A model generated the notes under the pieces. The model worked only from the letters and a program-made list of their open reading frames with translations, had not been told where the DNA came from and made no database searches. Positions 9,301 to 17,859 of a stretch of DNA of 64,000 nt are shown here, one piece after another (the stretch's first letter is position 1; every line of letters begins with the position of its first letter). A program made the translations under genes and the position numbers. Source of the DNA: CAXXFQ01 sp963674475 (GTDB taxonomy: Bacteria; Planctomycetota; Planctomycetia; Pirellulales; Thermoguttaceae); the NCBI GenBank assembly GCA_963674475.2, contig CAXXFQ010000033.1:124001-188000 (forward strand), given 5' to 3'.

Positions 9301-9975
9301 AACCTCGAGGCGCTGGCCGAATTGGAAGATCTTGATCGGCGTTATCAAATGATGTCCGGTCAGTTGAAAGATTTGACCGACGCGAAAAACGAGCTCCTCC
9401 GGATCATCGATCGGATCAATACCGACAGTCGGCGTTTGTTCGCCGAAACGCTCGAGCAGGTTCGGGGCCACTTCCGGCAGCTTTTCCGAGACCTCTTTGG
9501 CGGCGGCCAGGCCGATATCGTTCTGGAGGAGGACGTCGATATTTTGGAAAGCGGGATCGAGATCGTCGCCCGCCCGCCCGGCAAAGAGCCGCGGAATATT
9601 TCGCTCTTGAGCGGCGGGGAAAAAACGATGACCTGCGTCGCGTTGCTATTGGCCATTTTCCGGAACCGGCCGAGTCCGTTTTGTGTCTTGGACGAGGTGG
9701 ACGCCGCCTTGGACGAGGCGAACATCGATCGGTTCACCAAGGTGCTTTACGACTTCCAGAAGATAACGCAGTTCATCATGATCACCCACTCCAAGAAGAC
9801 GATGACCTGCGCCGACACGATCTACGGCGTCACGATGCAGGAGTCGGGGATCTCGAAGCAGGTCTCGGTCCGTTTCGACGACGTCAGCGAAGACGGACAC
9901 ATTCTGCCGCAGGCGGTCAATCGGGCCGCACGGGCTGTGCAGGCCGACGATTCGGATGAAAATCGGGCCGCGTAG
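6325..9975 (+). CDS. smc: Chromosome segregation SMC ATPase
   Basis: This is the large ATPase of the bacterial condensin-like complex, which loops and compacts DNA with ScpA and ScpB. The 1,216 residues show the expected layout: an N-terminal Walker A (GPNGSGKSNVVDAI, residues 30-43), a long coiled coil rich in Glu, Gln and Arg, a central hinge around residues 520-680 (with the glycine-rich VGFLRLDRIG and LGNTWVVERM segments), a second coiled coil, the signature LLSGGEKTMTCVALLLAIF near 1,094, and the Walker B segment FCVLDEVDAALDEAN near 1,118. Length is normal. It lies alone between two intergenic gaps; scpA and scpB are not in the window. Confidence 0.97.
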   Translation: MLKALDLIGFKSFADKTRFEFPSGITVVVGPNGSGKSNVVDAIKWVLGEQSVKSLRGKEMTDVIFNGSGSRRAINTAEVTLTFDNTEKRLPIDSSEVHITRRVYRSGEGEYLINRQPSRLRDIRELLSGTGMGTQAYSVIEQGRVDVLLQSSARERRLIFEEAAGISLFKNKKLESLRRLDRVDQNLLRLSDIVVEVESRLQSIQSQAGKAQRYKEYRDSLQALRTEVALVDWHRLSEKLGVEEAQMAQLVQRHETDSAEMESFEKHLEAIDSEIDEINDTVRRFEGRILGNREKIAGLETTLEHQRRRSHEFEQEIVKYRRRLIQMNAQAGDLRQQIEQARREEIKARQRQEEVARELTGEESELARLLEELEGVRNQKRALLEREKKRTLEETGLGRKASSLETQVAESQSARQKHESRLDELQREREAIQKERDSLSQTQETLLAEVREADEQLQAARSAAEKTRRLLASAREESVCRRERFAAVSQRVAVLEDFQRRNEGLGSGVREVLSAAQNAPEGPFRQVVALVADLIRVSVESAPLVEAALGPAAGWIVLQPGQEILDHLEKQSNRFTGRVGFLRLDRIGRRVLPETITLSGRPGVLGRADQFVETDAAYRALVKHLLGNTWVVERMSHALRLVDEVPVGVRFVTLAGELLESDGTFQVGPSHAAGGLISRRSELRELKSKHLSMESQIDRAEADVDELEIRLELDKKELDATKKAHQEASERQGRHDHKITAVDERLAGLEKQQLQRKADLEEVQRRAQTATVALEMVGRDRQELQVEIAHQERELEKLAAIIEQQEGERQKHHRRATEIKVELAKSEERRHNLQEQIAQFCQSQEERFRNLDEHRQQLDRLQERYRHSERSLLQIESELATLYLDKERLAEETTGRIESRDQLRHKQTECRGEVKRANGSLRRLEGKMGESKMAQQELRSRRNELADRLREDYDIELAELETEPTEEQKTRREEAQKEIDQLRAKINGLGNVNLEALAELEDLDRRYQMMSGQLKDLTDAKNELLRIIDRINTDSRRLFAETLEQVRGHFRQLFRDLFGGGQADIVLEEDVDILESGIEIVARPPGKEPRNISLLSGGEKTMTCVALLLAIFRNRPSPFCVLDEVDAALDEANIDRFTKVLYDFQKITQFIMITHSKKTMTCADTIYGVTMQESGISKQVSVRFDDVSEDGHILPQAVNRAARAVQADDSDENRAA

Positions 9976-10150
9976 TTTTTTTAACACCGCCTAACAGCCC
10001 GGTTTTTTCGTTTGCCACCCCCCCGGTACCCTTTTCGACGGGGAAAGACTATATTGGCCTTAGGCTGTATTGATCTCAGAAGGCCCTGCGCACTGTGAGG
10101 CCTTTCGTTTCTTGATAATTCTTTTTCGACACCGACTTTCCAGAGAAATC

Positions 10151-11116
10151 ATGCGTGTACTTTCCGGAATTCAACCGACGGGCCGTTTCCACTGGGGAAA
10201 CTATTTCGGCGCGATTCGCCAATATATCGATCTGCAAAATGGGGTTGATAACTCGTTTTACTTTATCGCCAACCTCCACGCCCTGACTACCGTTCGCGAT
10301 CCGGAAACGTTACGCCGGTATACGATGGACGCGGCGTTGGACCTTTTGGCGTTGGGGCTCGATCCCGAACGGGCGACGCTGTTCGTCCAGTCGGATGTCC
10401 CCGAGGTGAGCGAACTGACCTGGCTCCTGATGACCGGAACCCCGATGGGACTTCTGGAGCGGTGTCACGCCTACAAAGACAAAAAGGCCAAAGGGCTCTC
10501 GGCCGACGCCGGGCTGTTTTCCTATCCGGTCTTGATGGCGGCTGACATCCTGGCTTACGATTCCGATACCGTTCCGGTTGGCGAAGACCAGGTTCAACAT
10601 GTCGAGGTCTGTCGCGACATCGCATCGAGTTTCAATCATCATTTTTCCGAAACGTTCGTTTTGCCCAAAGCCAAGCTTTTGGATAACTCGGCGCGAGTGC
10701 CGGGCATCGACGGGGAAAAGATGTCCAAAAGCTACGACAACACGTTGGCCCTGTTCGAAGAGCCCAAACCGCTCCGCAAGCAGATCATGCGGATTGTCAC
10801 CGATTCGCGGCCAATGGAAGCGCCGAAAGACCCGAAGACCGACCACCTTTTCGAGCTTTTCTCCCTGTTTGCCTCGGACGAACAACGGGCCGAGATGGCG
10901 AAAGTCTATCGTGAGGGTGGTTTCGGCTACGGTATGGTCAAAAAGGCGCTGGCCGACTTGGCGGTCGCCTATTTCGAAGGGCCACGCGAGCGTCGCAAGG
11001 AACTCGAAGCGAAGCCGGAGACGGTTCGCGAGATCTTGGGCGACGGGGCCACGCGAGCTCGGGCGAAAGCGGCCGAAGTGCTCCGTCGGGCTCAGGAAAA
11101 TTGTGGGGTAAAATAG
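10151..11116 (+). CDS. trpS: Tryptophanyl-tRNA synthetase
   Basis: This class I aminoacyl-tRNA synthetase charges tRNA-Trp. The 321-residue protein starts MRVLSGIQPTGRFHWGNYFG, which contains the HIGH-equivalent signature PTGxxHxGN, and carries the second signature GEKMSKSYDN near residue 195. GEDQVQHVE and the C-terminal anticodon-binding helices are also present. The frame is open about 80 bases further upstream, but the ATG at 10151 is chosen because the family begins there. It is followed 15 bases later by a histidine kinase gene, so the two may share a transcript. Confidence 0.96.
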   Translation: MRVLSGIQPTGRFHWGNYFGAIRQYIDLQNGVDNSFYFIANLHALTTVRDPETLRRYTMDAALDLLALGLDPERATLFVQSDVPEVSELTWLLMTGTPMGLLERCHAYKDKKAKGLSADAGLFSYPVLMAADILAYDSDTVPVGEDQVQHVEVCRDIASSFNHHFSETFVLPKAKLLDNSARVPGIDGEKMSKSYDNTLALFEEPKPLRKQIMRIVTDSRPMEAPKDPKTDHLFELFSLFASDEQRAEMAKVYREGGFGYGMVKKALADLAVAYFEGPRERRKELEAKPETVREILGDGATRARAKAAEVLRRAQENCGVK

Positions 11117-11131
11117 AGGGAGAGACCTGTC

Positions 11132-12841
11132 GTGCCGTCGTTGTTTGTGATTCGCGGAGCCGATCAAGGAGCCCGGTTCGAGTTCGAAGAGGATTTGATC
11201 CGAATCGGGCGGGACCCCAACAACAATATTCGGCTCCATGATACCGAAGTCTCGCGCCAACACGCCGAACTCCACCGGGCGGGAGACGAGTATCTGTTGA
11301 TCGATGCGGGAAGTTCCAACGGCACGTTTCTCGGGGGACGTCGTATCGATCGGCATACTCTTTCCAGCGGCGACCAAGTCCAGTTGGGGAGTTCCCTCTT
11401 GCTATATACCGGCCCGGCACGCGAGGTGGAAGATCTCTCGCGTTCCGTTTCGATTTCCTCGGCCAAGGACGATTCCCAACGGTCTCGAATCGTTCACTCC
11501 CTGTCGCAACAGGAGAGCAGTCGATTTCTCGAAAAGGCCGAAGGCGAGGACGAGCTTTCCTGGGCGAATCAGGTTCAAAGCAACCTTCAAATTATCTATC
11601 GAACCGCGCTGGCCGTGAGTCAAACGGTGGAGATCGATCAGCTTCTCTCCCGTTTGGTCGATCTGATCTTCGAGTGGGTCGAGGCCGATCGGGCCTGCAT
11701 TATGCTCTTGGATCCCGAGACGAGCATTCTACGACCGAAGGTCCGTCGGGTCCGATCGAGAAACGATCGTACGGGCACGACGTCGGACCAGATGACGATC
11801 AGTAAAACGATTCTCGATTACGTGCTCGAAAGAAACGAAGGGGTTTTAACCAGCGACGCCATCCAAGACGACCGCTGGACCCCGGCGGCGAGTATCGTGC
11901 AGGCCGACATTCACGAAGCGATTTGTGTCCCGATGCGCGGGCGGTATGACGTGGTCGGTGTGATCTATATCGATACGACCCGTGTGGCCGGTGAGGTGGT
12001 GCGACAGGGGCCCGGCTCGACCAAGTTTCAGGAGGAACACCTGAAGCTGATGGTCGCGATCGCCTATCAGGCGGCGTTGGCCATCGAAGATACCCGCTAC
12101 TATTCGGCCATGGTCCAGGCCGAACGACTCGCCGCGATCGGTCAGACGGTCGCCTCGCTTTCTCATCATATTAAAAATATCCTCCAAGGGATTCGCGGCG
12201 GAAGCTATCTGATCGAGATGGGACTTTCCGACGCAGATGCCGAGGTGGTCCGCAAGGGCTGGAAGATTGTCGAGAAAAATCAGAACAAGATCTCGTCGCT
12301 CGTTTTGGATATGTTGACCTTCAGTAAGGAACGCGAGCCCCAACGGCGGACGGCCGGGCTCAACGAGGTGGTCGACGACGTGATCGAACTGATGCGCGGC
12401 CGCGCGGACGAGGCCCAGGTGACGCTTCGCTGGACGCCCGACCCGACGATCGGTACCCACATCTTCGATTCCGAAGCGATGCACCGGGCCATTTTGAATA
12501 TCGTGACCAATGCGATCGACGCGGTGGCCGAGCAGCAACAGCGTCCGGGCCAAGTCGACGTGGCGACCCGTATGATCGAGCAGGGCGACTGGCTCTGTGT
12601 CGAGGTTTCGGACAATGGACTCGGGATGACCGAGGAAGAACGAGAGACCCTTTTTGTCCCGTTCGTTTCTTCCAAAGGGAGTCGCGGAACGGGGCTTGGC
12701 ATGCCGGTGAGCCAAAAGATCCTGACCGAACACGGCGGCCGAATTCGAGTCGAGTCGACCCTCGGGCAAGGCAGCCGTTTCTATCTGGAATTTCCCGCCA
12801 TGGAGGCCTCGTCGGCGTCCGATTCGGGAACGCTCGGATGA
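11132..12841 (+). CDS. Soluble histidine kinase with FHA and GAF domains
   Basis: The 569-residue protein has an N-terminal FHA domain (IRIGRDPNNN and VSRQHAEL, residues about 20-90) that binds phosphothreonine, a linker, a GAF domain (about 150-330, with the typical AICVPMRG and GVIYID strands), a HisKA-type helix with the phosphoacceptor in SLSHHIKNILQGI near residue 342, and a GHKL ATPase domain with N-box NIVTNAIDAV, G1 DNGLGM and G2 GTGLGMP. No membrane segment is visible, so it should sense a cytoplasmic signal. The FHA domain suggests input from Ser/Thr kinases, such as the one encoded at 15.6-17.4 kb (inference). No response regulator is adjacent. It starts at a GTG preceded by GAGGGAGAG. 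Confidence 0.9.
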   Translation: MPSLFVIRGADQGARFEFEEDLIRIGRDPNNNIRLHDTEVSRQHAELHRAGDEYLLIDAGSSNGTFLGGRRIDRHTLSSGDQVQLGSSLLLYTGPAREVEDLSRSVSISSAKDDSQRSRIVHSLSQQESSRFLEKAEGEDELSWANQVQSNLQIIYRTALAVSQTVEIDQLLSRLVDLIFEWVEADRACIMLLDPETSILRPKVRRVRSRNDRTGTTSDQMTISKTILDYVLERNEGVLTSDAIQDDRWTPAASIVQADIHEAICVPMRGRYDVVGVIYIDTTRVAGEVVRQGPGSTKFQEEHLKLMVAIAYQAALAIEDTRYYSAMVQAERLAAIGQTVASLSHHIKNILQGIRGGSYLIEMGLSDADAEVVRKGWKIVEKNQNKISSLVLDMLTFSKEREPQRRTAGLNEVVDDVIELMRGRADEAQVTLRWTPDPTIGTHIFDSEAMHRAILNIVTNAIDAVAEQQQRPGQVDVATRMIEQGDWLCVEVSDNGLGMTEEERETLFVPFVSSKGSRGTGLGMPVSQKILTEHGGRIRVESTLGQGSRFYLEFPAMEASSASDSGTLG

Positions 12842-12941
12842 TCCGCCTATGAAAAAAGCGTGGCGGCTTTTTATCACTCGGCTGGACGGCCGAAATTTTG
12901 AAGTAGAGCGAACCGTCTAATAGCCTGTCAAAAAAAGGCTG

Positions 12942-13895
12942 TTAACGACCCGTATCAATCGTCCCGACGATCTCCGATACCGACGCGGCTCCCAACTCGG
13001 TCAACGCGGCGGGTAGGGTGTCGAGGATCTCGATCGACGCGGTCGGGTTATAGAAGCTGGCGGTCCCGATCTGCACGGCGCTGGCCCCGGCGACCAAGAA
13101 CTCCATACAATCGTCAATCGTCGCGATTCCGCCGATCCCGATGATCGGCACGTCGACCGCTTGGGCCACTTGATAGACGATTCTCAGCGCGATCGGTTTG
13201 ATTGCCGGACCGCTCAAGCCGCCCATGATATTTCCCAACCGGGGACGCCGTTTTCGCCAATCGACGGCCATTCCCAGACAGGTGTTGATCAGTGCGACCG
13301 CGTCGGCACCCCCGCGAGCCGCCGCTTCGGCGATGGGGACGACCTGCGTGACGTTTGGTGTCAGCTTGGCGACGATCGGCAAATCGCACGCCTCGCGAAC
13401 CCCGGAAACCAACGCCTGGCAGGCCTCGGGATTCGTGCCATAATCGACCCCTCCGGTCACGTTCGGACATGAGAGGTTCAGCTCGATTGCCGTGACGCCC
13501 GTTTCTCGTTCGAGCCGACGGGCCATCTCGACATATTCTTCGGGACGACGCCCGGCGATACTGACGATGATCGCCGTTTTAAGTCCGGCCAGATAGGGCA
13601 GCTTTTCGTCGAGGAACGCGCCGATTCCGTCGTTGTCCAGCCCGATCGAATTGAGCAAACCGGAAGAGGTTTCAACCGTTCTCGGTGGTGGATTCCCCGC
13701 GCGGGGCTCTTGGGTAATCGTTTTGGGCAAGATTCCGCCCAGACGGTCCAGCGCGATCGCACCGGCCATTTCCCGCGCATAGCCAAACGTCCCCGAAGCG
13801 ACCAACACGGGATTGGCCAATCGGAGACGTCCTAATTCGACTTCCAACGAAGGAGCCGTTTCTGATGATTTTCGAGGCACTCGATCGTTAGCCAC
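12942..13895 (-). CDS. pyrD: Dihydroorotate dehydrogenase, class 1
   Basis: This flavoenzyme oxidises dihydroorotate to orotate in pyrimidine synthesis. The 317-residue protein has the class 1 (probably 1B) pattern: LRLANPVLVASGTFGYA at the start, LLNSIGLDNDGIGAF, IELNLSCPNVTGG near residue 135, LTPNVT, and the phosphate-binding glycine motifs VPIIGIGGIATIDD and VAGASAVQIGTA. Class 1B enzymes normally pair with a PyrK electron-transfer subunit; none is adjacent. The gene is transcribed towards the histidine kinase gene, with 100 non-coding bases between. Confidence 0.93.
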   Translation of the reverse strand: MANDRVPRKSSETAPSLEVELGRLRLANPVLVASGTFGYAREMAGAIALDRLGGILPKTITQEPRAGNPPPRTVETSSGLLNSIGLDNDGIGAFLDEKLPYLAGLKTAIIVSIAGRRPEEYVEMARRLERETGVTAIELNLSCPNVTGGVDYGTNPEACQALVSGVREACDLPIVAKLTPNVTQVVPIAEAAARGGADAVALINTCLGMAVDWRKRRPRLGNIMGGLSGPAIKPIALRIVYQVAQAVDVPIIGIGGIATIDDCMEFLVAGASAVQIGTASFYNPTASIEILDTLPAALTELGAASVSEIVGTIDTGR

Positions 13896-14131
13896 AAAAA
13901 ACTACTTTCCAGACGCGCAAATTTTTTACTCCGCAACCAGCGATCGGGCGCGTTCCCTGGTGAAACGGATAAATGCGCTCCACCGAAGCTCTTACGAGAT
14001 CGCTTGAAAACGGAACCCAAAGCAAGCTTAAAGACCAATCGCCATTCGGCAATCGTTTCAAGTGTCCGAAACGGTCTTTCGACACGTTTGGAAAACCAGC
14101 TTCAAACTCGGTTTTGGCGGGCAATAAACCC

Positions 14132-14350
14132 TTACAAAATTCCGCCGTGCATTCGATCGGGTTTCATATGGTCCGGCTGATCGAAGAACCAGAGCCGTGC
14201 CCAGGTATCACTGGCGGCCCGCAGGTTTTCTGACGTATAGAGCAATTGCTGCGTTCTTCGTCCTGGATCGGCCGAATAACCGGGCGCGATACAACCGACG
14301 CCCGTCGACACCAACATACCAAATGCGACAGCCAAGAGCAACTTGCGCAT
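14132..14350 (-). CDS. Small conserved planctomycete-type lipoprotein
   Basis: The 72-residue product has a short basic start, a hydrophobic stretch (LLLAVAFGMLVSTGVGC) and a lipobox ending in Cys20. The mature part is rich in aromatic and charged residues: TSENLRAASDTWARLWFFDQ, then PDHMKPDRMHGGIL. I recall very similar short lipoproteins with the DTW...W and PDHxxPxRxHGG pattern from other planctomycetes (memory, not a search), which makes this a useful lineage marker. The function is unknown. It stands alone with about 240-260 non-coding bases on each side. Confidence 0.75.
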   Translation of the reverse strand: MRKLLLAVAFGMLVSTGVGCIAPGYSADPGRRTQQLLYTSENLRAASDTWARLWFFDQPDHMKPDRMHGGIL

Positions 14351-14536
14351 GGCCAGACTCCTCCCTGAGTAACGACTTCGTGCGCGTCAAACCGCATCGT
14401 CTTCATACATCCTTGTACGAATAGGTCCTCTTTAAAGGGCCTGAGGAACGATACGATACCTAAGTCTTTTTTTCTTAAAATCAATTTTGGGAGAGAGCTT
14501 TTATATTAAAAAACGCTCTTCCCACTCTTTGCCGAC

Positions 14537-14584
14537 AAAAAAGAGACAGGACGCTTCTCAGACTTCCTTACTCTGGGAAGCGTC
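14537..14584 (-). terminator. Terminator of the HU-like gene
   Basis: GACGCTTC and GAAGCGTC form a perfect 8 bp stem about 30 bases after the stop. On the minus strand the stem is followed by CTGTCTC and then a run of six T. Confidence 0.7.
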
Positions 14585-14615
14585 TTCTCCGGTTAAATCT
14601 TGTACGGCAATCCGT

Positions 14616-14963
14616 TTACATTCCGATAGTACTTGGTTCGCTCGATTGTTCTTGCGAAGTGTCTTTTTTCTCTTCGGCGGCCTTCCTTAATTCGCCCACA
14701 CGCTTTTCCATCTCTTTGCCGGGCTTGAAGGTCACCACATACTTTTCCGGAACCAGTACTTTTTCACCCGTTCTTGGGTTGCGAGCATTTCGGGCCGCTC
14801 GCCGCTTTACCTCAAAAACGCCAAAGTTACGAAGCTCAATCCGACCTTCATCAACCAAGGTCTCGATGATCGCGTCAAAGGTTTTTTGAACAATCTCTTT
14901 GGCCTTGAGCTGTGTTAGTTGGAGCTCTTCGGAAATAATTCGGACAATTTCTTTTTTAGTCAC
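14616..14963 (-). CDS. HU/IHF-family DNA-binding protein with an acidic tail
   Basis: The product is a nucleoid DNA-bending protein. It opens VTKKEIVRIISEELQLT and has the family core IELRNFGVFEVKRRAARNARNPRTGEKVLVPEKYVVTFKPGKEM, including the DNA-intercalating NPRTGE loop. After about residue 95 there is a charged, low-complexity tail (KAAEEKKDTSQEQSSEPS) not found in classic HU. I chose the GTG at 14963 because GGGAG lies eight bases upstream; the frame is open to a TTG at 14993 without such a site. A good promoter lies upstream and a strong terminator downstream, so this is a one-gene transcript. Confidence 0.93.
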   Translation of the reverse strand: MTKKEIVRIISEELQLTQLKAKEIVQKTFDAIIETLVDEGRIELRNFGVFEVKRRAARNARNPRTGEKVLVPEKYVVTFKPGKEMEKRVGELRKAAEEKKDTSQEQSSEPSTIGM

Positions 14964-15037
14964 GATTCGTTCTCCCGGGAACCGAGTGTTCAACTACGAT
15001 CAACCAACAGTCGGTGTCCATCCCAGCCTTCGTCACA

Positions 15038-15066
15038 AGTCTAGGAGCGGTAATGACTAAAGTCAA
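15038..15066 (-). promoter_or_regulatory. Sigma-70-type promoter for the HU-like gene
   Basis: On the minus strand TTGACT and TAGACT are separated by exactly 17 bases, about 75 bases upstream of the GTG start. Four to five of six bases match in each box. Confidence 0.6.
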
Positions 15067-15442
15067 GGCGAAACTTTTTTCGAGTTCCGCCTTAGCCCCG
15101 CTTTGGAAAGGTCAAAACAGATCGCACCGAAGATAGTAATCGTTGGGACAATACGAACAAGTCCATACTTCCAAAGAGTTTAGCCGAAAGATCGCCTCGT
15201 TTTTGGCTCGGAATTACCGTGCCTAAGTCCCAATATTTAAGGACTTACGCTCATTCTTACGGCACTCTTCCTGTAGCCGCGCGCAGTCTTGAAACGGCGT
15301 CACAGCTGTCCGGTACTACCATTATCGTCCGCATAACCAGAAAAGTTTAACTGTTTGTAAAAAACTTTCTCACCCCAAAAAGGGAGACTTTTTCGCCAAA
15401 TAGTCTTAACTCTAAAGAGGGGGTAGACATCTAATGAAAGAA

Positions 15443-15465
15443 AAAACGACCGCAAGGGTCGTTTT
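15443..15465 (-). terminator. Rho-independent terminator of the Ser/Thr kinase gene
   Basis: AAAACGACC and GGTCGTTTT form a perfect 9 bp stem around a five-base loop. Read on the minus strand it ends in six T. It lies 100 bases after the kinase stop. Confidence 0.8.
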
Positions 15466-15483
15466 GAGATAGTCGGACGGCGC

Positions 15484-15556
15484 CCTTGTTGGACGGCACT
15501 TTTTTGAAACGGGCACCTTTGTTGAACGGGCACCTTTTTTAAAACGGCGCCCTCAA
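15484..15556. repeat. Degenerate ~18 bp tandem repeat 3' of the kinase gene
   Basis: Three to four units of the form ACGGGCACCTTTTTTGAA follow each other directly after the kinase stop codon. It belongs with the gene-end arrays noted elsewhere in the window. Confidence 0.65.
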
Positions 15557-15564
15557 CGGTTCCG

Positions 15565-17373
15565 TTAACCGCCGAACAACATTGCCAGGATGACGATGAA
15601 CGCCAAGACTCCTATGGCACCTAAAAGGGCCCAAACCCAGACCGGGAGGCCGTCTTCTTTTTTCTGCTGACGCGCCACCGGACGACTGATTTCCGGCAAC
15701 GGAGCGGACATAAATTCCGGCAAGCGGTCGTCTTCAATCGACGCTTCGAGAGGATCTCGTAATTGTTGCAAGTTGGCCGCTTCCGCAGGCAGTTGAGCGG
15801 AACGGTCCCCTCGCAACGACTTCCCCTTCATGGTGGAAGCGTACTGTTGGGTCATCGTATCGTCAATGCCACGAACCGATCCAGGGGCTGACGACTGGCC
15901 ACCTGCGCGACTGCCCGGTGCAGAAGAACGGCTTCCCGGAACCGAGGACCGACCACCCGGCGCCGCCGAGCGTCCACCCGGTGCAGCGGAACGGCCAACC
16001 GGCGCCGCGGAACGTCCACTTGGTGCCGCGGAACGACCGCCGGGGGCGGACGAACCGGCTGCGGAACTTCCGCCTGCCCGTGAAGGCGAGTCGTATTCTC
16101 GCTGGGTTTTGCGTTGTGTTGTCTGGCGGGGAGTCCCACCGCCGGAAGAACCAGCGCCAGGACGTACGGCCGTTCCCCTTTGGGAGCCGTAGGAAGACTG
16201 GTTGGCCGGGCTCGCGGCTACCGGGGCGGAGGCCGCGTGGGCCCGTGATTGGGCTTTCGCTTTGGCCTTGGCCACTTCAGCCGCCAACTTCAATCGCTTC
16301 GAAGAACCACCGGTCGCCTCGAGGGTTTCTTCATAGCCGTGCACGATGAGCCATTTGGCCAAAATGTCGGCAACCGCTTGGGCTGATTGGAATCGATGAT
16401 TGGCCTTTTTGGCCATCATCTTGGCGCAAATCTTGACCAGGTCGGTTGGCGCGTCGGGCCGTTCGCTTTTGATGTCGGCCGGCTCTTCCTTCTGGTGCAT
16501 CATGATTCGCTGCGGCAAGGTCCCTTCGGGGAAAGGAGCGTGGCCGGTGAGCAAATAATAGAGCGAGCAGCCGAGGCTGTAGATGTCGGCTCTTGCGTCG
16601 ACACCGTGGGAGTTGATCGCCTGTTCGGGGGCTAAATAGTCGGCCGTCCCCAGGACATTTTCGTCATAGGCGATCGTCAACGAAGCGACGTCATCATCGG
16701 AGAATCGGGCCAGTCCGAGGTCGAGCACTTTAACGACATTATGTTTATTGACCAGCAAGTTGGCCGGTTTGACATCGCGGTGAATCAACCCGATTTGGTG
16801 CGCGTGCGCCAGACCGAGGGCCGCTTGACGGATGTAGTCGGCCGCCAATTGATAAGCCAAGGGCCCTTGGTCCTTGGCCAACTGTTGGAGGTTGGCTCCG
16901 GCGACGTGTTCCATTACCAAGTAGTGCAGTCCGCCGTCGTTGTCGACGTCGTAGGCACGAACGATATTCGGATCGTCCAGTGCCGCGGCTGCTTGGGCTT
17001 CTCGATGGAATCGAGCCAGATAGGAAGTATCTTCTACTCGGCTTTTCGGCAAGATCTTGATGGCGACCCGGCGTTGCATCAAAAGGTGCTCGGCCAGATA
17101 GACGCTGCTCATGCCGCCGGTGCCCAGATGGTCCAGCAGCTTGTACTTGCCGAGGAAGAATCCTTTGTGGCGTCCTTCCTTGAGTTTGTCGGCCTGCCAT
17201 TCGGTCAAGAGGCCATTGTCGACGAGATACACGCAGATTTGGGCGACGTTCGTCACCGGCATCCCGTCGTTTTCCTTCTGTAAGGCACTGAGCGCGCGAT
17301 CGACTTGGTCACTGTTGACCAGTCGGCTTGCCAGAAGCACCTCGATGAAGTTGTCGACTTTTTCGTTGACCAT
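15565..17373 (-). CDS. Membrane-anchored Ser/Thr protein kinase
   Basis: The 602-residue protein has an N-terminal helical domain of about 75 residues (FIEVLLASRLVNSDQVDRAL, LTEWQADKLKEGRHKGFFLG) typical of planctomycete kinases. A Hanks-type kinase domain follows, with glycine loop LGTGGMSSVYLAEH, catalytic lysine in VAIKILPKSR, catalytic loop HRDVKPANLLVNKHN, and DLGLAR where DFG is usual. Residues about 365-510 are a disordered Ser/Ala/Gly/Pro/Arg linker with at least six repeats of GRSAAPG type. One membrane helix (VWVWALLGAIGVLAFIVIL) ends the protein, leaving the kinase in the cytoplasm with almost no external part. The ligand-sensing PASTA domain of other bacterial kinases is absent. 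The gene ends with a repeat array and terminator. Confidence 0.93.
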   Translation of the reverse strand: MVNEKVDNFIEVLLASRLVNSDQVDRALSALQKENDGMPVTNVAQICVYLVDNGLLTEWQADKLKEGRHKGFFLGKYKLLDHLGTGGMSSVYLAEHLLMQRRVAIKILPKSRVEDTSYLARFHREAQAAAALDDPNIVRAYDVDNDGGLHYLVMEHVAGANLQQLAKDQGPLAYQLAADYIRQAALGLAHAHQIGLIHRDVKPANLLVNKHNVVKVLDLGLARFSDDDVASLTIAYDENVLGTADYLAPEQAINSHGVDARADIYSLGCSLYYLLTGHAPFPEGTLPQRIMMHQKEEPADIKSERPDAPTDLVKICAKMMAKKANHRFQSAQAVADILAKWLIVHGYEETLEATGGSSKRLKLAAEVAKAKAKAQSRAHAASAPVAASPANQSSYGSQRGTAVRPGAGSSGGGTPRQTTQRKTQREYDSPSRAGGSSAAGSSAPGGRSAAPSGRSAAPVGRSAAPGGRSAAPGGRSSVPGSRSSAPGSRAGGQSSAPGSVRGIDDTMTQQYASTMKGKSLRGDRSAQLPAEAANLQQLRDPLEASIEDDRLPEFMSAPLPEISRPVARQQKKEDGLPVWVWALLGAIGVLAFIVILAMLFGG

Positions 17374-17859
17374 TATTCTAGGCCCTTCGAAAGCGCAATC
17401 GCCTTCAAAAAGAGAGACACAGGTCCCTATTCCCCTTATTAGACTCCCTTATTGTAACATGACTGCCCTTTTGATTCAAATAAAGGATCTTCCAAAAAAA
17501 GAAAAATGGATAAGATTTTTCGCCCCATTTCAGGTCCGGGGGAATACCTCTTTCGGGTTGTTTTGGCAGGGCGTTCAATCGGATCAAGAAGCCGTTTGTC
17601 CTGTGTGGCTTGCTCTTTAGTTGATGGAAAAAGCCCGCTTATTGACTCTTGAACGGCCTGCGACAACCTTTGCCTGTTAATCTGGGTAAGATAGATTCGT
17701 GCAGCAAGGGCACGGTTGTTCAAAACCCTAGCAATGAAATCGGTTAAAAATCCGGCCCGGATTGGCAAAAAACCGGTTTTCGCAAAACAACCCCGGTTTG
17801 TTTTTCGGGGGGGCCGGCTCGTTTTTTTCATCGGGGGGGTAGGAAGTCCCTCCCGGCGG
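17374..17859. other. Intergenic region, nothing recognised
   Basis: These 486 bases separate the 5' end of the kinase gene from the 3' end of folE. A 130-codon minus-strand frame crosses them but shows no family resemblance and is rich in residues typical of antisense frames. The kinase promoter presumably lies here; no clear boxes were found. Confidence 0.4.

Larger units (their letters stand above)
14964..15564. other. Non-coding region between the HU-like and kinase genes
   Basis: About 600 bases without a credible gene. It holds the HU promoter (15,038-15,066), a terminator (15,443-15,465) and a short tandem repeat (15,484-15,556). A 77-codon minus-strand frame overlaps the terminator and repeat and looks accidental. 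Confidence 0.6.

Noticed and set aside
15300..15533. A 77-codon minus-strand frame downstream of the kinase gene.
   Set aside because: It covers the kinase terminator and a tandem repeat, so it is non-coding.
16050..16150. Repeated GRSAAPG-type units considered as a CRISPR-like or intergenic repeat.
   Set aside because: They are in frame in the kinase gene, directly adjacent with no spacers, and encode a disordered linker. No CRISPR array or cas gene was found anywhere in the window.
15830..16349. Overlapping plus-strand frames opposite the kinase linker.
   Set aside because: They reflect the repetitive Ser/Ala/Gly/Pro/Arg codons of the kinase linker on the other strand.
17439..17831. A 130-codon minus-strand frame between the kinase gene and folE.
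   Set aside because: No family resemblance, no ribosome site, and a residue content like that of random frames.
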